A DNA stretch of 64,000 nucleotides. Origin: Phallusia mammillata (lineage: Eukaryota; Chordata; Ascidiacea; Phlebobranchia; Ascidiidae). Below, piece after piece: positions 1 through 13,112 of the stretch (positions are counted from its first letter, which is position 1; the number at the start of each line of letters is the position of its first letter). The notes under the pieces are model-generated. The model was not told the DNA's origin. It saw only the letters and a list, made by a program, of their open reading frames with translations, and did not search any database. The position numbers and the translations under genes were made by a program. The DNA lies in assembly GCA_003260075.1 (NCBI GenBank), contig QLIY01000364.1, forward strand, positions 66,100 to 130,099, written 5' to 3'.

Positions 1-530
1 ACTGTTATGTTACTAAATTGGGCGTAGCCAGTGACGTGACTTGAGCTAAAAATTCGGAAACATGCATTTTAATTGTTTTGTGGATTTTGTTTCCATGAGT
101 TTTTAGGAGTAAACTTACGGGAAAAAATCTTATATATCGTTTCCGGGTGTTACCATTTTTCGCTCTACATGCATTTTTTTGCAAAGAAACCATACCGCCG
201 ATAATAAAAAAATGTTTGCAGTACTTCCACCATCACCTGCGTCTGGTTCCGCCGGTATCCCAGTTGCTGACCCGATTCAACTTATCGCAGATAGAAAAGA
301 AATTGGGTCCGCTGACTTCCAACGTCTTATTGCAAAGTTGTTGGGTGGTTAATTAACTCTATCCCGACCCAGTGGTAGTGTAGCGGCCATCATATTATAG
401 TGTACAATGTTTACATTGACGTTTTCGTGTACAAAAGCATTTCATAGAACGACGGGAAATGGATTTTAGCTCGTCACAATAAGTTTTCAAAGATATAACA
501 TTTTCCGTTCACTAGCTAAAATATATAGAG
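1..530. other. Intergenic, no gene recognised
   Basis: No open frame here resembles a known family or shows splice-site-bounded coding structure. The eight bases at 523-530 (ATATAGAG) are the left target-site duplication of the element that follows. Confidence 0.6.
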
Positions 531-1636
531 CAGTGGTTCCCAAACTTTTCTAAAAAAATTGTCTGGTGGACCCTTTGTAATTATTTTGATATTTCGCGGC
601 CCTATATAAAAATCAAAGAATGCTATAGGAAAAATGCAAAACCATTGTTATAGTACACTAGTGCAGTCACGATTCTTTTTAATGTAACAACTTTCAAACT
701 CAGTGGTTTTCAAACTTTTTGATTGTTTTTTCAGAACGGTCACCTTGCCATTATAGCGAGGACTCGCGGACCTTAAGCCTGAAGGTGTATTTTAGCAATA
801 CGAAAGTTGATTAGCAGAATTTTAGCTTATTAGGTATGGAAAATTACACATAACAACGTTCTAAAGACGGTTTGTGACATCACAGACAAGACAGAAAACA
901 TTACGATAGTGCGCAAATATTGCATTCTTGATAGTTGTTATGCAATAAAGGCTATAGTAATGGAGGCAGTGAATCTCTAATTGTACTTTGATTTAAACTA
1001 GAGATGTACCGAATATTCGGTTTGCCGAATTTATTCGGTCGAATCGGTCAATTTTGCAAAGATTCGGTTTCGGCCGAATAATTTTTTGCGATTCGACCGA
1101 AACCGAATCTTTTACGAACACAAATTTAAAGCGTTAAACGTGCCTTTTTTGCCTAGCAAGGTGCCACGCAATCTTTGAAAAGCCCAAACATAACGAAAAT
1201 TAAGTCAATTTTTATCTTTTTCAACATATCGTTTTTCCACTGCAGTGAAAAAAATTAGTAGTTTATTGGCAGGTTGCCAATCATGCTTAAGGCAATTTTA
1301 AACCCCACAGGACTGAAATGAGAACAAAACACAACTATTCTGCACTATATGCCTGGTAGATAAACGTTGTTTCGTGTCAAACGCGCAGTGTACGACTTCG
1401 CGTGACGTCATAAATGATTCGGTTGATTCGGCCGAATTTATTCGGCAAAACCGCCGAATAATCGGTTTGGGCCGAACCGAAATTTAGCCGATTCGGTACA
1501 TCACTAATTTAAACCTATTCAGTGACACAAATTGACGCCAAATAAGACCATAGAGGCACGTCAACCTTTTCGCGGACCCCGCAAAATTGCTTCACGGACC
1601 CCTAAAGGTCCGCGGACCCCAGTTTGGGAACCGCTG
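531..1636. mobile_element. hAT-like non-autonomous element with 8-bp TSD
   Basis: The left end reads CAGTGGTTCCCAAACTTT and the right end is its inverted match CAGTTTGGGAACCGCTG. Both sides are flanked by the same 8 bp, ATATAGAG (523-530 and 1637-1644). Terminal CAGNGG and an 8-bp duplication are hAT hallmarks. No transposase frame is visible, so it is non-autonomous. A second left-end-like copy of the terminus occurs near 703, and another complete element (999-1506) is inserted inside it, so this is a layered insertion site. Confidence 0.85.
999..1506. mobile_element. Second hAT-like element nested in the first
   Basis: Ends TAGAGATGTACCGAAT and ATTCGGTACATCACTA are imperfect inverted repeats. 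Both sides carry ATTTAAAC (991-998 and 1507-1514) as an 8-bp target duplication. The termini continue into sub-terminal runs rich in the words ATTCGG and CCGAAT on both sides, giving long palindromic arms. No coding capacity. It belongs to a different family from the host element because the termini do not match. Confidence 0.85.
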
Positions 1637-3134
1637 ATATAGAGCCATTTCGTTCTTCTATAATGTTCTGCATAAACATTAGGCGTTTGTTCATCATTGC
1701 ACATACTTCCTCCTGTTTATACTGTGGTTTTCGGTTCAAGTTAAGTAGAACACACCCGCTCGTACCTGAAAAACATAGCAGCTCGGTATGAGGCGCTGTG
1801 GCTTTATGAAATTGCACATTTGCCATAAAATAAATTCTATTACTAAAAGGGTTTACTGCTAGACTAAGATTTTGCATTACTATAAATAAGCTATTTTCCA
1901 TTCTATTTGAATTAGAGAGGGGTTGCTCTGGCGATTTTTTCATGTAAAATTGTTGAAATTTGCTGCTGTTAATTCGCCTACTCAAGAATACAAAGAAAGA
2001 AGAGACACTCTTTGTAACTGTTAATCAGTCAGCTTTTATTGAGATGCAAAGATTAGACTTGCCAAACATTTTGTAATGAACATTATAGTTTACACTGTAG
2101 CCGCCCTTTACAAGTCGTCATCGACGCAGACTCGGCTACAGCAGCCTATAATCAGTTTTGATACTAAAATTTCAGTTCTGGTTTTTGTAAGTGTTTGCAT
2201 TAAATCGCAAATTCGTTAATATTTTTGACGTAATATTTTACCACCACCAACAGAATTAAGCACGTGTATTTTGTCTAGGACACAGGAGTTAGGACTATAG
2301 CATGTTACAGTTGTTTGCGCATTGTTTTCACAGTATATTTTTAATAAACAAGGTCGTTTGTGTAAATATTTTCAGCACCATTAAGCTGTAAGTTCGGGGG
2401 AACCTTTTTTCTTTTGAGGCCCATTTTCATGAAACAAAAATTCTGTGGCCCAGTAAATTTATATGAAAGAAAAACACAACTATAAAATAGGTTCAGAACA
2501 AAAAAGTGCAGATCATATTTTAAACATATGTTAAGTTTAAAATAACTTAAAGCAAAAAAAAAATCATAAAACAGCACTTTCCCTTCTTTTAATCACTTTG
2601 AGTTATGACCAGAGTAATTGGACAATGGATATGCTGCTACTATCTGGCGGGGGGGGGGCAATCACAAAGTAGTTTATTACATCATAAACAAAAGGTGTTG
2701 CGGAAACGCAAAGTAACTTTATACTGTAAATAGAATAACAAATCAATTTACATTCCTTCTCAATTCCTCCCCAAGACATTATTCTTGTAAAATTGAGTGT
2801 ATTGACACAAATGAAAGTATTTTTTTTTAAAGTTTTTCATTTGATTGGTCTGTGGCCCAATGAAAATGCTTCTATGGCCCACTGGTGGGCCATGGCCCAC
2901 TGATTGAGAACCGCTGGCCTAGTCAGTCCACACAAGGTTTCTAGAAACTGTTTTGTTTTAAAAAGTTCGCGTTAATCTACTCCGTCTTTAAAATTTTGTT
3001 TTCCGAATTTCCATTGTTCCGTTGCGTGTTTCAGTACAAGTCCGTAAATACTAAGCACGTATGATTGCGATTTACGCGTAAACTTAAAAAACTGTATTTT
3101 GTGGTTTTATTTGGCATTTACCTGTGAATGCATC
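1637..3134. other. Intergenic upstream of EXOC3; hAT remnant and G pad
   Basis: No gene recognised. Positions 2649-2658 are ten G in a row, one of the pads discussed in the findings. The stretch ending near 2918 (ATTGAGAACCGCTGG, preceded by repeated GGCCCA words) looks like the right end of another hAT-like element with no left end visible. The last 200 bp should hold the EXOC3 promoter, but no clear TATA box or initiator stands out. Confidence 0.45.
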
Positions 3135-6100
3135 ATGGAGAAACAAAGAATGAGCAAAGCAGAAATAGAAGCACACGAGAGGGCAATTAAGCAGGTTTCA
3201 ACAATGTTGCAAAGACCAGACCAACTTGACAAAGTTGAACAGTTTCGAAGACGAATTGCTAGAAAAAAGGTACCGGTACATACTTTTTAAATTTGCAAAA
3301 TCTGCTTTGTAAAACTTTGTAAAAATGTATTACGCTTGTAAAAGACCAAGTATATATGCTGGTATATCATATTTATCTTTAATTCAATTTCTTGCAAATA
3401 AAAATATGAAATGTTAACTTAACATGCACACAAGGTAAACTATTTGAAATCGTTAGAAAATGCTTTCAGGAATTAACTATTATTATGTGCAAAATATACC
3501 ACAACGCAATGGTCTGTACATTTTTCCGGTTATTATAGTTTTTGTTTAAGTTACTTTTTTGTCCCAATGCCTAAAACTGCAATTCAAACCACATTTAACA
3601 AATTTAAAACAACAAGTATAGATATATATTTATATTTAAAAACAGACATAAAAACAGTATTTTGTCCAGCACCACAACAAATTTGTTAAATATGCAACCT
3701 GGTGGAAGAAACATTTGTTCAGTATATTAAAAACACATTTGCTAGTAGTTGATCTGTATTTCAGTTTGTGTGTGTGAAAAAGTTGTTGGTAAACTTTGCT
3801 AATTTATTGGTGTGCACTGCACAATAAATGTTTTTAACTATTAAACTGAAAAACCTTAGGCATCTGTTGAAGCAAGATTGAAGGCTGCGGTCCAGTCCCA
3901 ACTTGATGGTGTAAAGACTGGAATTCACCAAATGACGGATGCACTGAAAGAAGTGAAAGAGATCAAAGAACATATGAGTGATGTTGATGAGATGTACTTG
4001 AGTTGTGGAACACTCAGTGACAAAATGAGGCAAGGAAAACTTTTTTTGTTGTGATGTGCCTGAAAATTTGTTTTATGTATATGCATAAGGAAGTGTAACA
4101 TTTAGACACCATTGGTGATAAATTTTATTATTTTGTTTAACTTATTTATGAGGCAAAATTTTCAACATATAAAAACACCGTTTTATAAAAAGAGAATAAA
4201 TAATCATGTTTACTGGTGAATTGTGTGTCCCATATTATAACCAATCATTGTGCTTTTGCCTGGTATAGGTGCTTATACATGTATATTACTTCTTTTGGTC
4301 TTTTTTTAATGTTTTTGAGCAAATGTGGCTTCAATTATTACTAAATAGTTTAAATGCAAGTAGATTAAAATAACTACGAAAAAATCTTTCTGCGATTGTA
4401 CTAGAAATGCTTTTTGCACAAAATTCCTGTTAAGTGTTCCTTTTTTTACACTTGTTCCAACCATTTGTGCAAACAAACTTACTTTCTTTCATTTACACTT
4501 TTACAGGGATATCAAGGACATCAGTTCACAGCATCGTCAACTTGTAGCTGCAATGGAAAATCTAAAGCACATATTCAGTGTCCCAGAAGAGGTAGCCAAA
4601 GCGAGGCAGATGTTGGCCGATGGTCAATTACTTGAGGTGGGCCAAGTGCTGTTTTCCCAATGATGTCCATGTGTAGTTAATTAAAAAACTTAATGAAAGG
4701 ATATAAATACTTATTATATGCTTTTAAATTGTTCAAAATGTCTTTAAATGCTTCTGGTTAGTTTTTGTGTTTGGTTTATGCTAGTTGTGTAAACTTGTCC
4801 AGTTGATTGTCATATAAATGAGTTTTACTGTTAAAGTTTTGTTTTCTGCCCTACACTGATGCACTGTTTGAATGGGTATTTCAGGCACACAAGGTTTTAA
4901 CAGACTTGGAAACGTCCAGAGATGATCTTTTATATGAACAATACAAGTTGGAAAATCACAGTGACCAGGACATTAAACAACTTCAGTCATTCTTTGCAGA
5001 AGCAGAAAAACTTTCTGTAAGTTTCTGGTTATGGTTTTTACCTAATAGAATTTGTGTTATCAAAAACAGTCACATTTTTTAAACTGTGCATCATTTTTAC
5101 TCACAACCCAACCATATTGTATAATATTAATCGATTTGGATAATGTTGATTTTAGCACATAGCTAGTAAAGCGCATGTGTAGTATTTAATAAATATTATT
5201 CTGCTGCTATTATTCTTAGGATGAACTTGGAGAAGCTTTGTTCAAAGTTATTGCAAAGACAATGTATCTTGTGAAAAAGGATTCATCAAAAATTGTGACA
5301 GTGCTAAGAATTGTGGAAAGAGAACACAGGTTTGTATGAATTTGTTACCTTGTTTATGAAAGGATTTTTCAAACTGAACACATGTAACTTTTTATTTTCC
5401 CACAATACTAATCCCCTCGTGTGTACTGATTTAAATGCATAAAATTTTTACAAAAGAACAGTGTTTTGTGCCAAGCTATTGCACAGCTTAAAATTGCTGT
5501 AAATCAGGGGTGGGCAACCTGCGGCCCTTCTTTAAAGGTTGTGCGGCCCGCAGAGACGCTTGGATTTCAAAAGTACTGGCAAACGAGTCCAATTATTACA
5601 TATTTTTGAGCTGATTAATGCGCCTGATGCAAGTTTTCTGCGATCTGGCAAAAAGTGGTTAGAATCAAATACGAATTATACTTGTAGTTAAGCATATTTG
5701 GTAAGAAACAAAGTGCGGCCCGCGATCCAATTTTGACATTTATAATTGGCCCTACAGTAAAAAAGGTTGCCCACCCCTGCTGTAAATTGACAGTGAGAGG
5801 ATTTTTGCTACAATTGGTAATTGCAAAATGTTTCTAAACTATATTTCATCCAAGTACAAGTTATGTGCCTGAATAAGTATGTTAGTAGTGCTCAACACAT
5901 GGTTTACCTATTCTGACTACCCTACCTCAAATTTTTATTCATATTCAATTTTTTATGCACAAATTCATGTGTCTTAGATAAAAACAGGTGGTTTTTATCA
6001 CAGAGCTGACACAAAAATGCAAGAACAAGAAAGAGCATCAGGATTTCTGCCACCAGGAAGACCCAAGCGCTGGAGGGAAAAAGCAATGGAGACCATTCGA

Positions 6101-9100
6101 CAAGCAGTAGACAATAGGTAAGCATAGAACACTGTTTTGTCAGTGGTTCGAAACTTTTTATTCTTCCATCACACTAAATTATGCTGAACACTTAGGGCAT
6201 AAAAAGTTTTTGAAGGACATAATTTTATACATAACACTAGAACGATCTGGTATGTCAATAAAATACCCAATCAAAAGCACAGATGGTACAAACTGTTTTA
6301 ACAAAAAAGTTCTTTCACATTGACTGAAAAGACTTTAAAGCCAGATTAGTTATGAGTAGGGCAAGTAAAGTCATTAAAATCAAGTTTTTTTTTAAGTTAT
6401 TGCGGTCTGGTTTTAAGTAAAACTTCTGGACACAAGAAGTATAAGTTTTAAAATCCTAGTTTCATAGGTTAATAAAAAGTCTTTTAATTTTTAAGTTCTT
6501 CAAAACTGCTTTAGTTATGACGTACAATACCAAAAGAAACGATTAAGCGTAACCACATTTTTTTAACAATTGCAGAATCGATAGTGATGTTTATGATGAC
6601 CGTGAAGCAGACAAAATGTGGTTGGTAAAACATCTTGAGATCTTAAGAAGAAACATTCTTGAGGATTTAAGATTGGCAAGATTCCTCTGTATTCCATGCT
6701 TTCCTCCTGCTTACAACATTTTTGAGCAATTTTTGCATTGGTATCATCTATCGTTGGCCAACCATGTAAGTACCATCGTGTGGTTATGCTATGTCAAACA
6801 AGTACATAATACAGACGAATTTGTTTAATTTCATATGGATGATAAATTTATACCCTGAGCCACTTTTAAAGAAAATTCTCTGGTTGATCATATAATCTGC
6901 TTAATTGCACAAACAAAAACTATTGTAAAATTATAGTTCTTGCTTAGTTGCTTGTTAAAAAAGCCCTCTACTAAGGAAAAATGCCATATTTTTACATAAT
7001 TATAATCTAAACAAGTATTTTATAAAAATCTATGCAGAGATTAGATTGTGGTCAAAGGGTTAAGACTTGTTTGGATTATTAGCAAAATCGATCAAATCTT
7101 TCACACAAACTGGTGTTGAAACCCACTGCCACTGTCTTCACAAAACAACAATATTTTAAAATGTATTATTTTTGACGATGTTTTTTTCTGGTTTATTCCT
7201 TTCAGTGGGTAATGCAAAGTTTAGAGACAAAAAACAGCTGGTTTTTATGCATGCTAAAGTGTTGATTTTAAAACATTGACCAGAGTTTTGCATTGTAGCT
7301 TCACCAAATCATACAGGAGGGATTAATTGGAAATGAAATTATATCCTTGCTAACATGGCTTAATCACTATACAGGTAACCAAAATGATAAGGTGGTATTG
7401 TTTCATATTTATGAAAGTTAAATCCAGTTATCCTTTACTTTAGTACAGCTATTTAGCATGACTAATACCTACCACTACAGATCACACACGTTTATTTTGT
7501 TGATTGGTTTTTGTTTTGTAATTTATCAATTAACTAGTAGAGGCTATTAAAGCAATGTATTTTTTTTTGTATTTAGTGTAAAGTGTTGTGTATTTAGTGT
7601 ATTTTTCTCTTTCAGGCAGCGAACTTATGGGCCATGCAGAGCTGTCTTCACACATTGACACAAACAAACTTCCAGCTTTGCTTGATGATTCAGTCAGCGA
7701 GGATCTGATCAGAAGGTAGAACTTCTTATTTAATCGCAATTTATCATCTCATAGGATAGACAAGCCCGGATAATAATAGATTGCATTTGTAGTATGCTTC
7801 AGTAATGGTGGTTCATTTCATAGTGCATTGATTCACTTTTTAACAGTTTTTACTCAAAGTATTGACTCCCATACTTTTTGTACTTGCATAACAATTCGAG
7901 GTTTCCTACAGTGTTTCTGTACCACCTGTTTAGACAATTTGTGTGCATACCATTAGTATTTGAATAAACTGTTGTCAAATAATGTAGGTTTGCAAATTGA
8001 AAATCATTGAGAAGGCCTTTGGCGTACCGCAGTTTGAAAATCAGTGACTTAAAGCAAGTTGTTGCCAAGTTACATGCACAATAAATGCTTTTTGAAACAT
8101 TTTGCATGTTTTTTAACCTAAGAGTTTTCTGAACAGTATCGGACCCATTACCAAACATGTATTTCTTTTAGTTATTTCGTCACAACTCAGGATAACATGT
8201 TGACGTGGACACAAAAATCCCTGCAGCAAGATTCTGCGGACTGGAGGAGAGAAGAAGAGCCGGAGACGGATGCCGATGGATATTATCGCACATCACTACC
8301 AGTTATATTGTTCCAAATGATCCAACAGACAATACAGGTTTGTATATGTATGAGACATATTTGAGTATTGACTTTTTTGTATTGTTTTTGAGATGCTTTT
8401 AATAGTGGGTACTTATAAAGCTGTTTCTTTTTTGCAGTAAATTTGGATTGTTTGCATCTTTTTATTACATATACGATAAAATATAAAGGGTTGGTTCTAG
8501 TTATGAAAATTTGTGCTGTGAACATAAGATAGCTTCATTCTTATTATGGCTATTAAAAAATAGGCCTCTATAACATCAATGCATTTATAAAGTATATCTT
8601 TGTTTGAAGTTTAAGAAAATGTTCAGCACTTTTTAATGCAATGGCCCATGAGTTACAGCTTTAAAATCCTGTGTGACACAAAAAACTTCTTAAAGCTAGA
8701 TTTTGATATAATGCGGAATACATACATATATTTACTTGAAATATAGAAAATTATGAGAAAATGCAATTATGAGGTTATGGCGCTTTTGGAAAAGGCGGCA
8801 TGGAGAAGGCCAATCTTCTTGTAGACTTCATTGTTTAAAAGCGATAAATTTCGTGCTTTTTAGGTGGCGCAGACTATCTCTGATGACTTGAAACGCAGGG
8901 TGTTCGACGTGTGTATAAACGAGATGAACAAGTTTGTTCGTTTGTATGCAGGTACGTAAGATCTGTTTTCATGATATATGTGGCTTTTAAACCATGCATA
9001 ACCTGAAATGTTTGACATACATTTGTGACACTCAGGGTTGGTTAAAAATTATCCAACAAATTTTCCGACTCCTTACAAAAACAAAGCCTGATGCTTTTCA

Positions 9101-12100
9101 ACGAATTGGCCAAAAGTTAATACTCCCCCTAAATCCCTAAATCACGACTCTGACTTCACAATATAAAAAGAAATGATTCTGACTTTACAGCCCTATATAG
9201 TGCCAGTGTAACAGTTTCATATTTTATCACAGAGGCGATTGTGTCGTACAAGGAAGAACATTTTCAAGATAGGGAACTACCCATCTTCTATCCACTTTAC
9301 ATGGTGGCTGTCACCAATAACTGTGAAGCGTTTACTGAGTTTGCTGTCAAACTGCAGGTAAAGCTATATTTTGGAAACTGTGTGTTGCGTTTGTTAACCT
9401 TGGGACCGTCGTTTTTTAGCGTGAAATGAACGGGGAAAAGGTACAAACTGAAAATCTTAGTTCAGAACTGGAGTTACTTCAGATGGACCGAGAATTTAAT
9501 GAAATTGAAAACGACAACCCGTTTGTCAATGATGAAAAAGATGATCCACTAGCTCAGTAAGCAAATAAACACGTTAAAATTAATACCAATGAGGGCAAGA
9601 CCATACACAAAGTTTTTTATCAATCCACTTCCTTTCTCTTTTTCAATGCTCTAAGAACGATTTGAAAGTTTTTACAACGAAGTATTGGCTTGTGTATTTC
9701 TTATTAGAATCTTTGAAACCGTAACTTTCGTACCTAAAATCACTTTCTTTCTATTCTGTCAAAAGCTATCTGTATAAAAGTTAAAGAAAAAAAAGAAAAA
9801 AGCTTTTTTAACTAACGTTCCCTAGCCTAACAAACACGTGAATTTTACTTTATGATGTAGATTCCGTCGTGAAATGGACCAAGTAGCGCAAGCTTCGTGT
9901 GGTTACTTGCTAGATGAAGTATTTCTTGATTTAAAGGTAGCTCTGGGTTTCATTTTGTATCATCTTATGTAGTCTCGTACTGGAGTCCTCAAACAACGCC
10001 CGATTAACGCAGTTTATCGTGCCCTTACAGTATTGCTTGAATTTGCTTTAATAAAACGTAAAATAAAGCAAAAATTGCTTCGCGGGGTCCAGCATTTTTT
10101 TGTAAAGTTATCCTGCCTGCTGTGAAAAGAAATTTGACTACCCCTATTCTGCATTCGGCCACATTATTAGGACCAAGGTTGGTTTAAAGCTGTTACTTAA
10201 TACCTTTTCAATATTATTAGTTTGTCTGTTGGTCTTGAGCTTTAATTCAAGCTTAAAATCTGTTTTTAGACTCATTGTACATCCCTATTTACACGCTCGT
10301 GGCTGACGGACAGTTCTGCTGTCGACACGATTTGCGTCACAATCGAGGATTATTACACCGACTACGTCCATTTAAGGCCCCGGTATTTCGCTTGGATCAT
10401 GCGAGAAGCTGAACGCCGAGTGGTTGTGGAATATTTGAGGGCTGTGCTTGGAAGGTTTGTGTATTACACGAAATTATGCCAGTTGTGGTGTATTCATTTT
10501 ATGCCGCATTGTGCTACAAGCAAAAATGACCGCCGAATATATAACTACTAATAACACCATAACTCTCGTCACCACAGTATTTAACTGAATTTCGATAGGT
10601 GGCGCAAAAAACTAAAATATTTATCTAAAGTGGATTTGGATTAGGAAGCAAGTTTTTAAAAATATTAGATCAGGTAGTAAGTTTCAAGTTTGTTGTATCA
10701 AATTTGTAATGATAGGTCCCAAATATCCCTAACATTTAGCATTTTAGAGATATGCCGTTTTAAATGGTTATTCGTGCTTTTTGCGCCATCTGTTGAAGTT
10801 CAATTAAAACTGACATGAGATATGGCGGCAGTAAATTTGCCCATTATTTTACCCAAATGCATATGATGTATTATTTCACTCAATTATCACCCATAGATAT
10901 TATTTTAGGTTAGGCTATGCTGTTTCCAACGTTTTGTCAAGCAAATTGTTTTCAAATTGTCACACATAGATAGGTATCCAGAGTTAGAGCTTGCAAATTT
11001 AAATTTTTATTCTCACGGACCCCTGCAGGTTTATAATGTATAAAAAGCCCATACTATCTAAACATCAATAGTGCGTGAAACACAGCACACCGCATAAAAA
11101 CCAGGCCTCAAGTTCTGGTTTATGCTTGAAAAAGAAAAAAAAAAAGAATTTTATAGTCAAATTCAATTAAATGTGAATGTCATGTAGCAAATAACAAGAA
11201 TTAGAAAAACAGCGCATTTTTGTACCTCACAGACGGATTAAGATGAACAACCAATCAGAACGGGCAAAGGCCGGTGAAAAGCTACTGCAAGAGCAACAAC
11301 TTTTGTCCTCCCTGTTCAAAAAACTTCACCAGCCTGTGGTAAGTTAAACTCTGTTGTGAAAATGTCATAAAAATTCATGCCCTAAGTCACTGCATACGCC
11401 CCACAGAGGGGGTGGAATTTGGTTTTAGGACCTAATCAAGATATTTTCCAAAACTGTTTTGTTTATTTTTTTTCTCTTTTATTGATGTTACGTATTTGGC
11501 AGCTGGTTTAAACAAAAATACTTGATTTTTGAAGAGGTTCAACCATATTTTCCCGCATAGGGGCATTAGGATTTTTGGTCAAATATGTGTGGCGTGGACA
11601 AAACAAGGTTTAATAGCACTGCCCTAAATTAATCAAGGAGTAGAAAGAAATAGATTTTAGCTTTTCAAATAGAGATTCGCTAATATTATTGCTGGGTCAT
11701 TTTCCTGTTGAAAAGCATTTTGTCTAATATTCTGTACTTATTACAAATAGAAGTTTATGCTGCAGTACACCTGAAAAAGGCTTGTTTTGTTTTTCACTCT
11801 ATCATCCATATTTTTTCTACTTCACGATTCGAGTTTGTGAGATTGAAAGTACCATAGTATATGATTCCTACTTACAACATCAGGACATGTATTTCAGGGC
11901 CCATCGCCTTGTGAAGCACTGATTCCGATTGCTGAAGTAATAAAACTCCAAGATAAAAGCATGATGTCTTTAGAATTGTCGGTAAGTCGAAGCAATTTGT
12001 TCAATAGTTAGACCTAACACACAGGTATTTAACCAGGGGTAAAGTTGCTCAGCGATGCGACGAATTTGAATCTTTTAAACCTTCCAAAGGCGTTTAAACG

Positions 12101-12686
12101 AAAAAAATATGTTTAAAAGGTTTGATCATAAATTAGAGTGTTCAAGAAAAAGGCCTTTTGCCAATGCCACCATCGCTTTTTAAGTCTATTTCGGCCGTTT
12201 TTCCTCATTAAACATATGAGCAGATCCGTGTTTAAAGTTCTGTGGAATTGAAAAAAAATCCTTCCAGGGCCTTGTCAACAAATACAATGATGCCACTGTA
12301 GAGCAGCTTACAGCTCTTCTAGCAATCAGAGGGGACTTTTCGGCTTCCGATGCAAAAGAGGTATGGGCCATAGTGACGTATCAACTGCGCTTGTTACGTC
12401 ACACAGTGCATGTGATTGTGACGTGTGAGTTTGGCATGTGGGAATTTCCCGGGACATTTTTCGTTTCAAGGGTTTACGTTTTTACTTTTTTTGTTTCGAT
12501 TGCCTGCGTTTGCACGTCAACCAATCGCGTCGCCTGCTTGCCTGCCACGCCCCCTATCTCGACCAATAGCTGGCCGAGGAACTTAAGATGGACAGCCGCG
12601 ATTCGTTGACTGATGATAGCGAACCTGAAGTGAGGTTGTTTATCGACGTTGATTCGGCACCTGCCACCGGATTCTTCAGCAAATAA
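3135..12686 (+). CDS. EXOC3: Exocyst complex component 3 (Sec6 family), 19 exons, complete
   Basis: Subunit of the octameric exocyst, which tethers secretory vesicles to the plasma membrane. Exons: 3135-3269, 3860-4029, 4507-4636, 4885-5016, 5220-5329, 6004-6117, 6576-6765, 7299-7374, 7616-7715, 8172-8337, 8864-8951, 9233-9357, 9420-9556, 9861-9936, 10270-10454, 11233-11338, 11898-11981, 12268-12360, 12570-12686. All phases join, giving 777 residues, against about 745-756 in vertebrate EXOC3. Family landmarks: MLQRPDQLDKVEQFRRR near the N-terminus, ENLKHIFSVPEE, PPGRPKRWREK, DKMWLVKHLEILRR, GYLLDEVFLDLK, AERRVVVEYLRAV and LLAIRGDFSASDAK near the end. The start at 3135 matches the family N-terminus better than the upstream in-frame ATG at 3099. 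Intron 2 uses a GC donor (4030). The intron 5 hAT element does not touch coding sequence. No signal peptide or membrane segment, as expected for a cytosolic tether. No convincing AATAAA follows the stop before the hAT element at 13113. Confidence 0.96.
5505..5779. mobile_element. hAT-like MITE in EXOC3 intron 5
   Basis: A 275-bp element with ends CAGGGGTGGGCAACC and GGTTGCCCACCCCTG, a perfect 15-bp inverted pair. It is flanked by the 8-bp duplication CTGTAAAT (5497-5504 and 5780-5787). It is non-coding. The perfect termini and perfect TSD suggest a fairly recent insertion. Confidence 0.93.
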
Positions 12687-13112
12687 GTCATAACGATTCG
12701 CGTAAGGCATTTTTTAATGATTTCTATGTTTTAAATACTTTTAGTTTAAGCAATTCTTGTGCATATTTGAACAGATTTTTTTCTTTAGATTTATTTAACC
12801 AGGTACTATTTATTAAGGTGTAACATTTCACATAGATTTTCTCAGATTAGAATATTGTAATTTACCTTTTTTCTTCTATGAAGTTGTTCGGTTTAGGTTT
12901 CAAACCTATTTTTTTAGTCTTGGGGTTTGCTTGTGAATGTGCTTCCTCATCATTTTGCCTGTGACTTCGATGATTGGCATGAATCAGATTAGTTGAAACA
13001 AATTTCTGATCCATTGGTTTTGCTTTAGTTTGATCCTATTATACAAAACTATACTTTTTTTAAAGCAGTATATACCAGTTTTTGAAGGAACGAAAATGTT
13101 ATGGCTCTAGGT
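12687..13112. other. 3' flank of EXOC3
   Basis: AT-rich sequence after the EXOC3 stop. It is presumed to hold the 3' UTR, but no canonical AATAAA is seen. The last eight bases (CTCTAGGT) are the target duplication of the next element. Confidence 0.5.
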
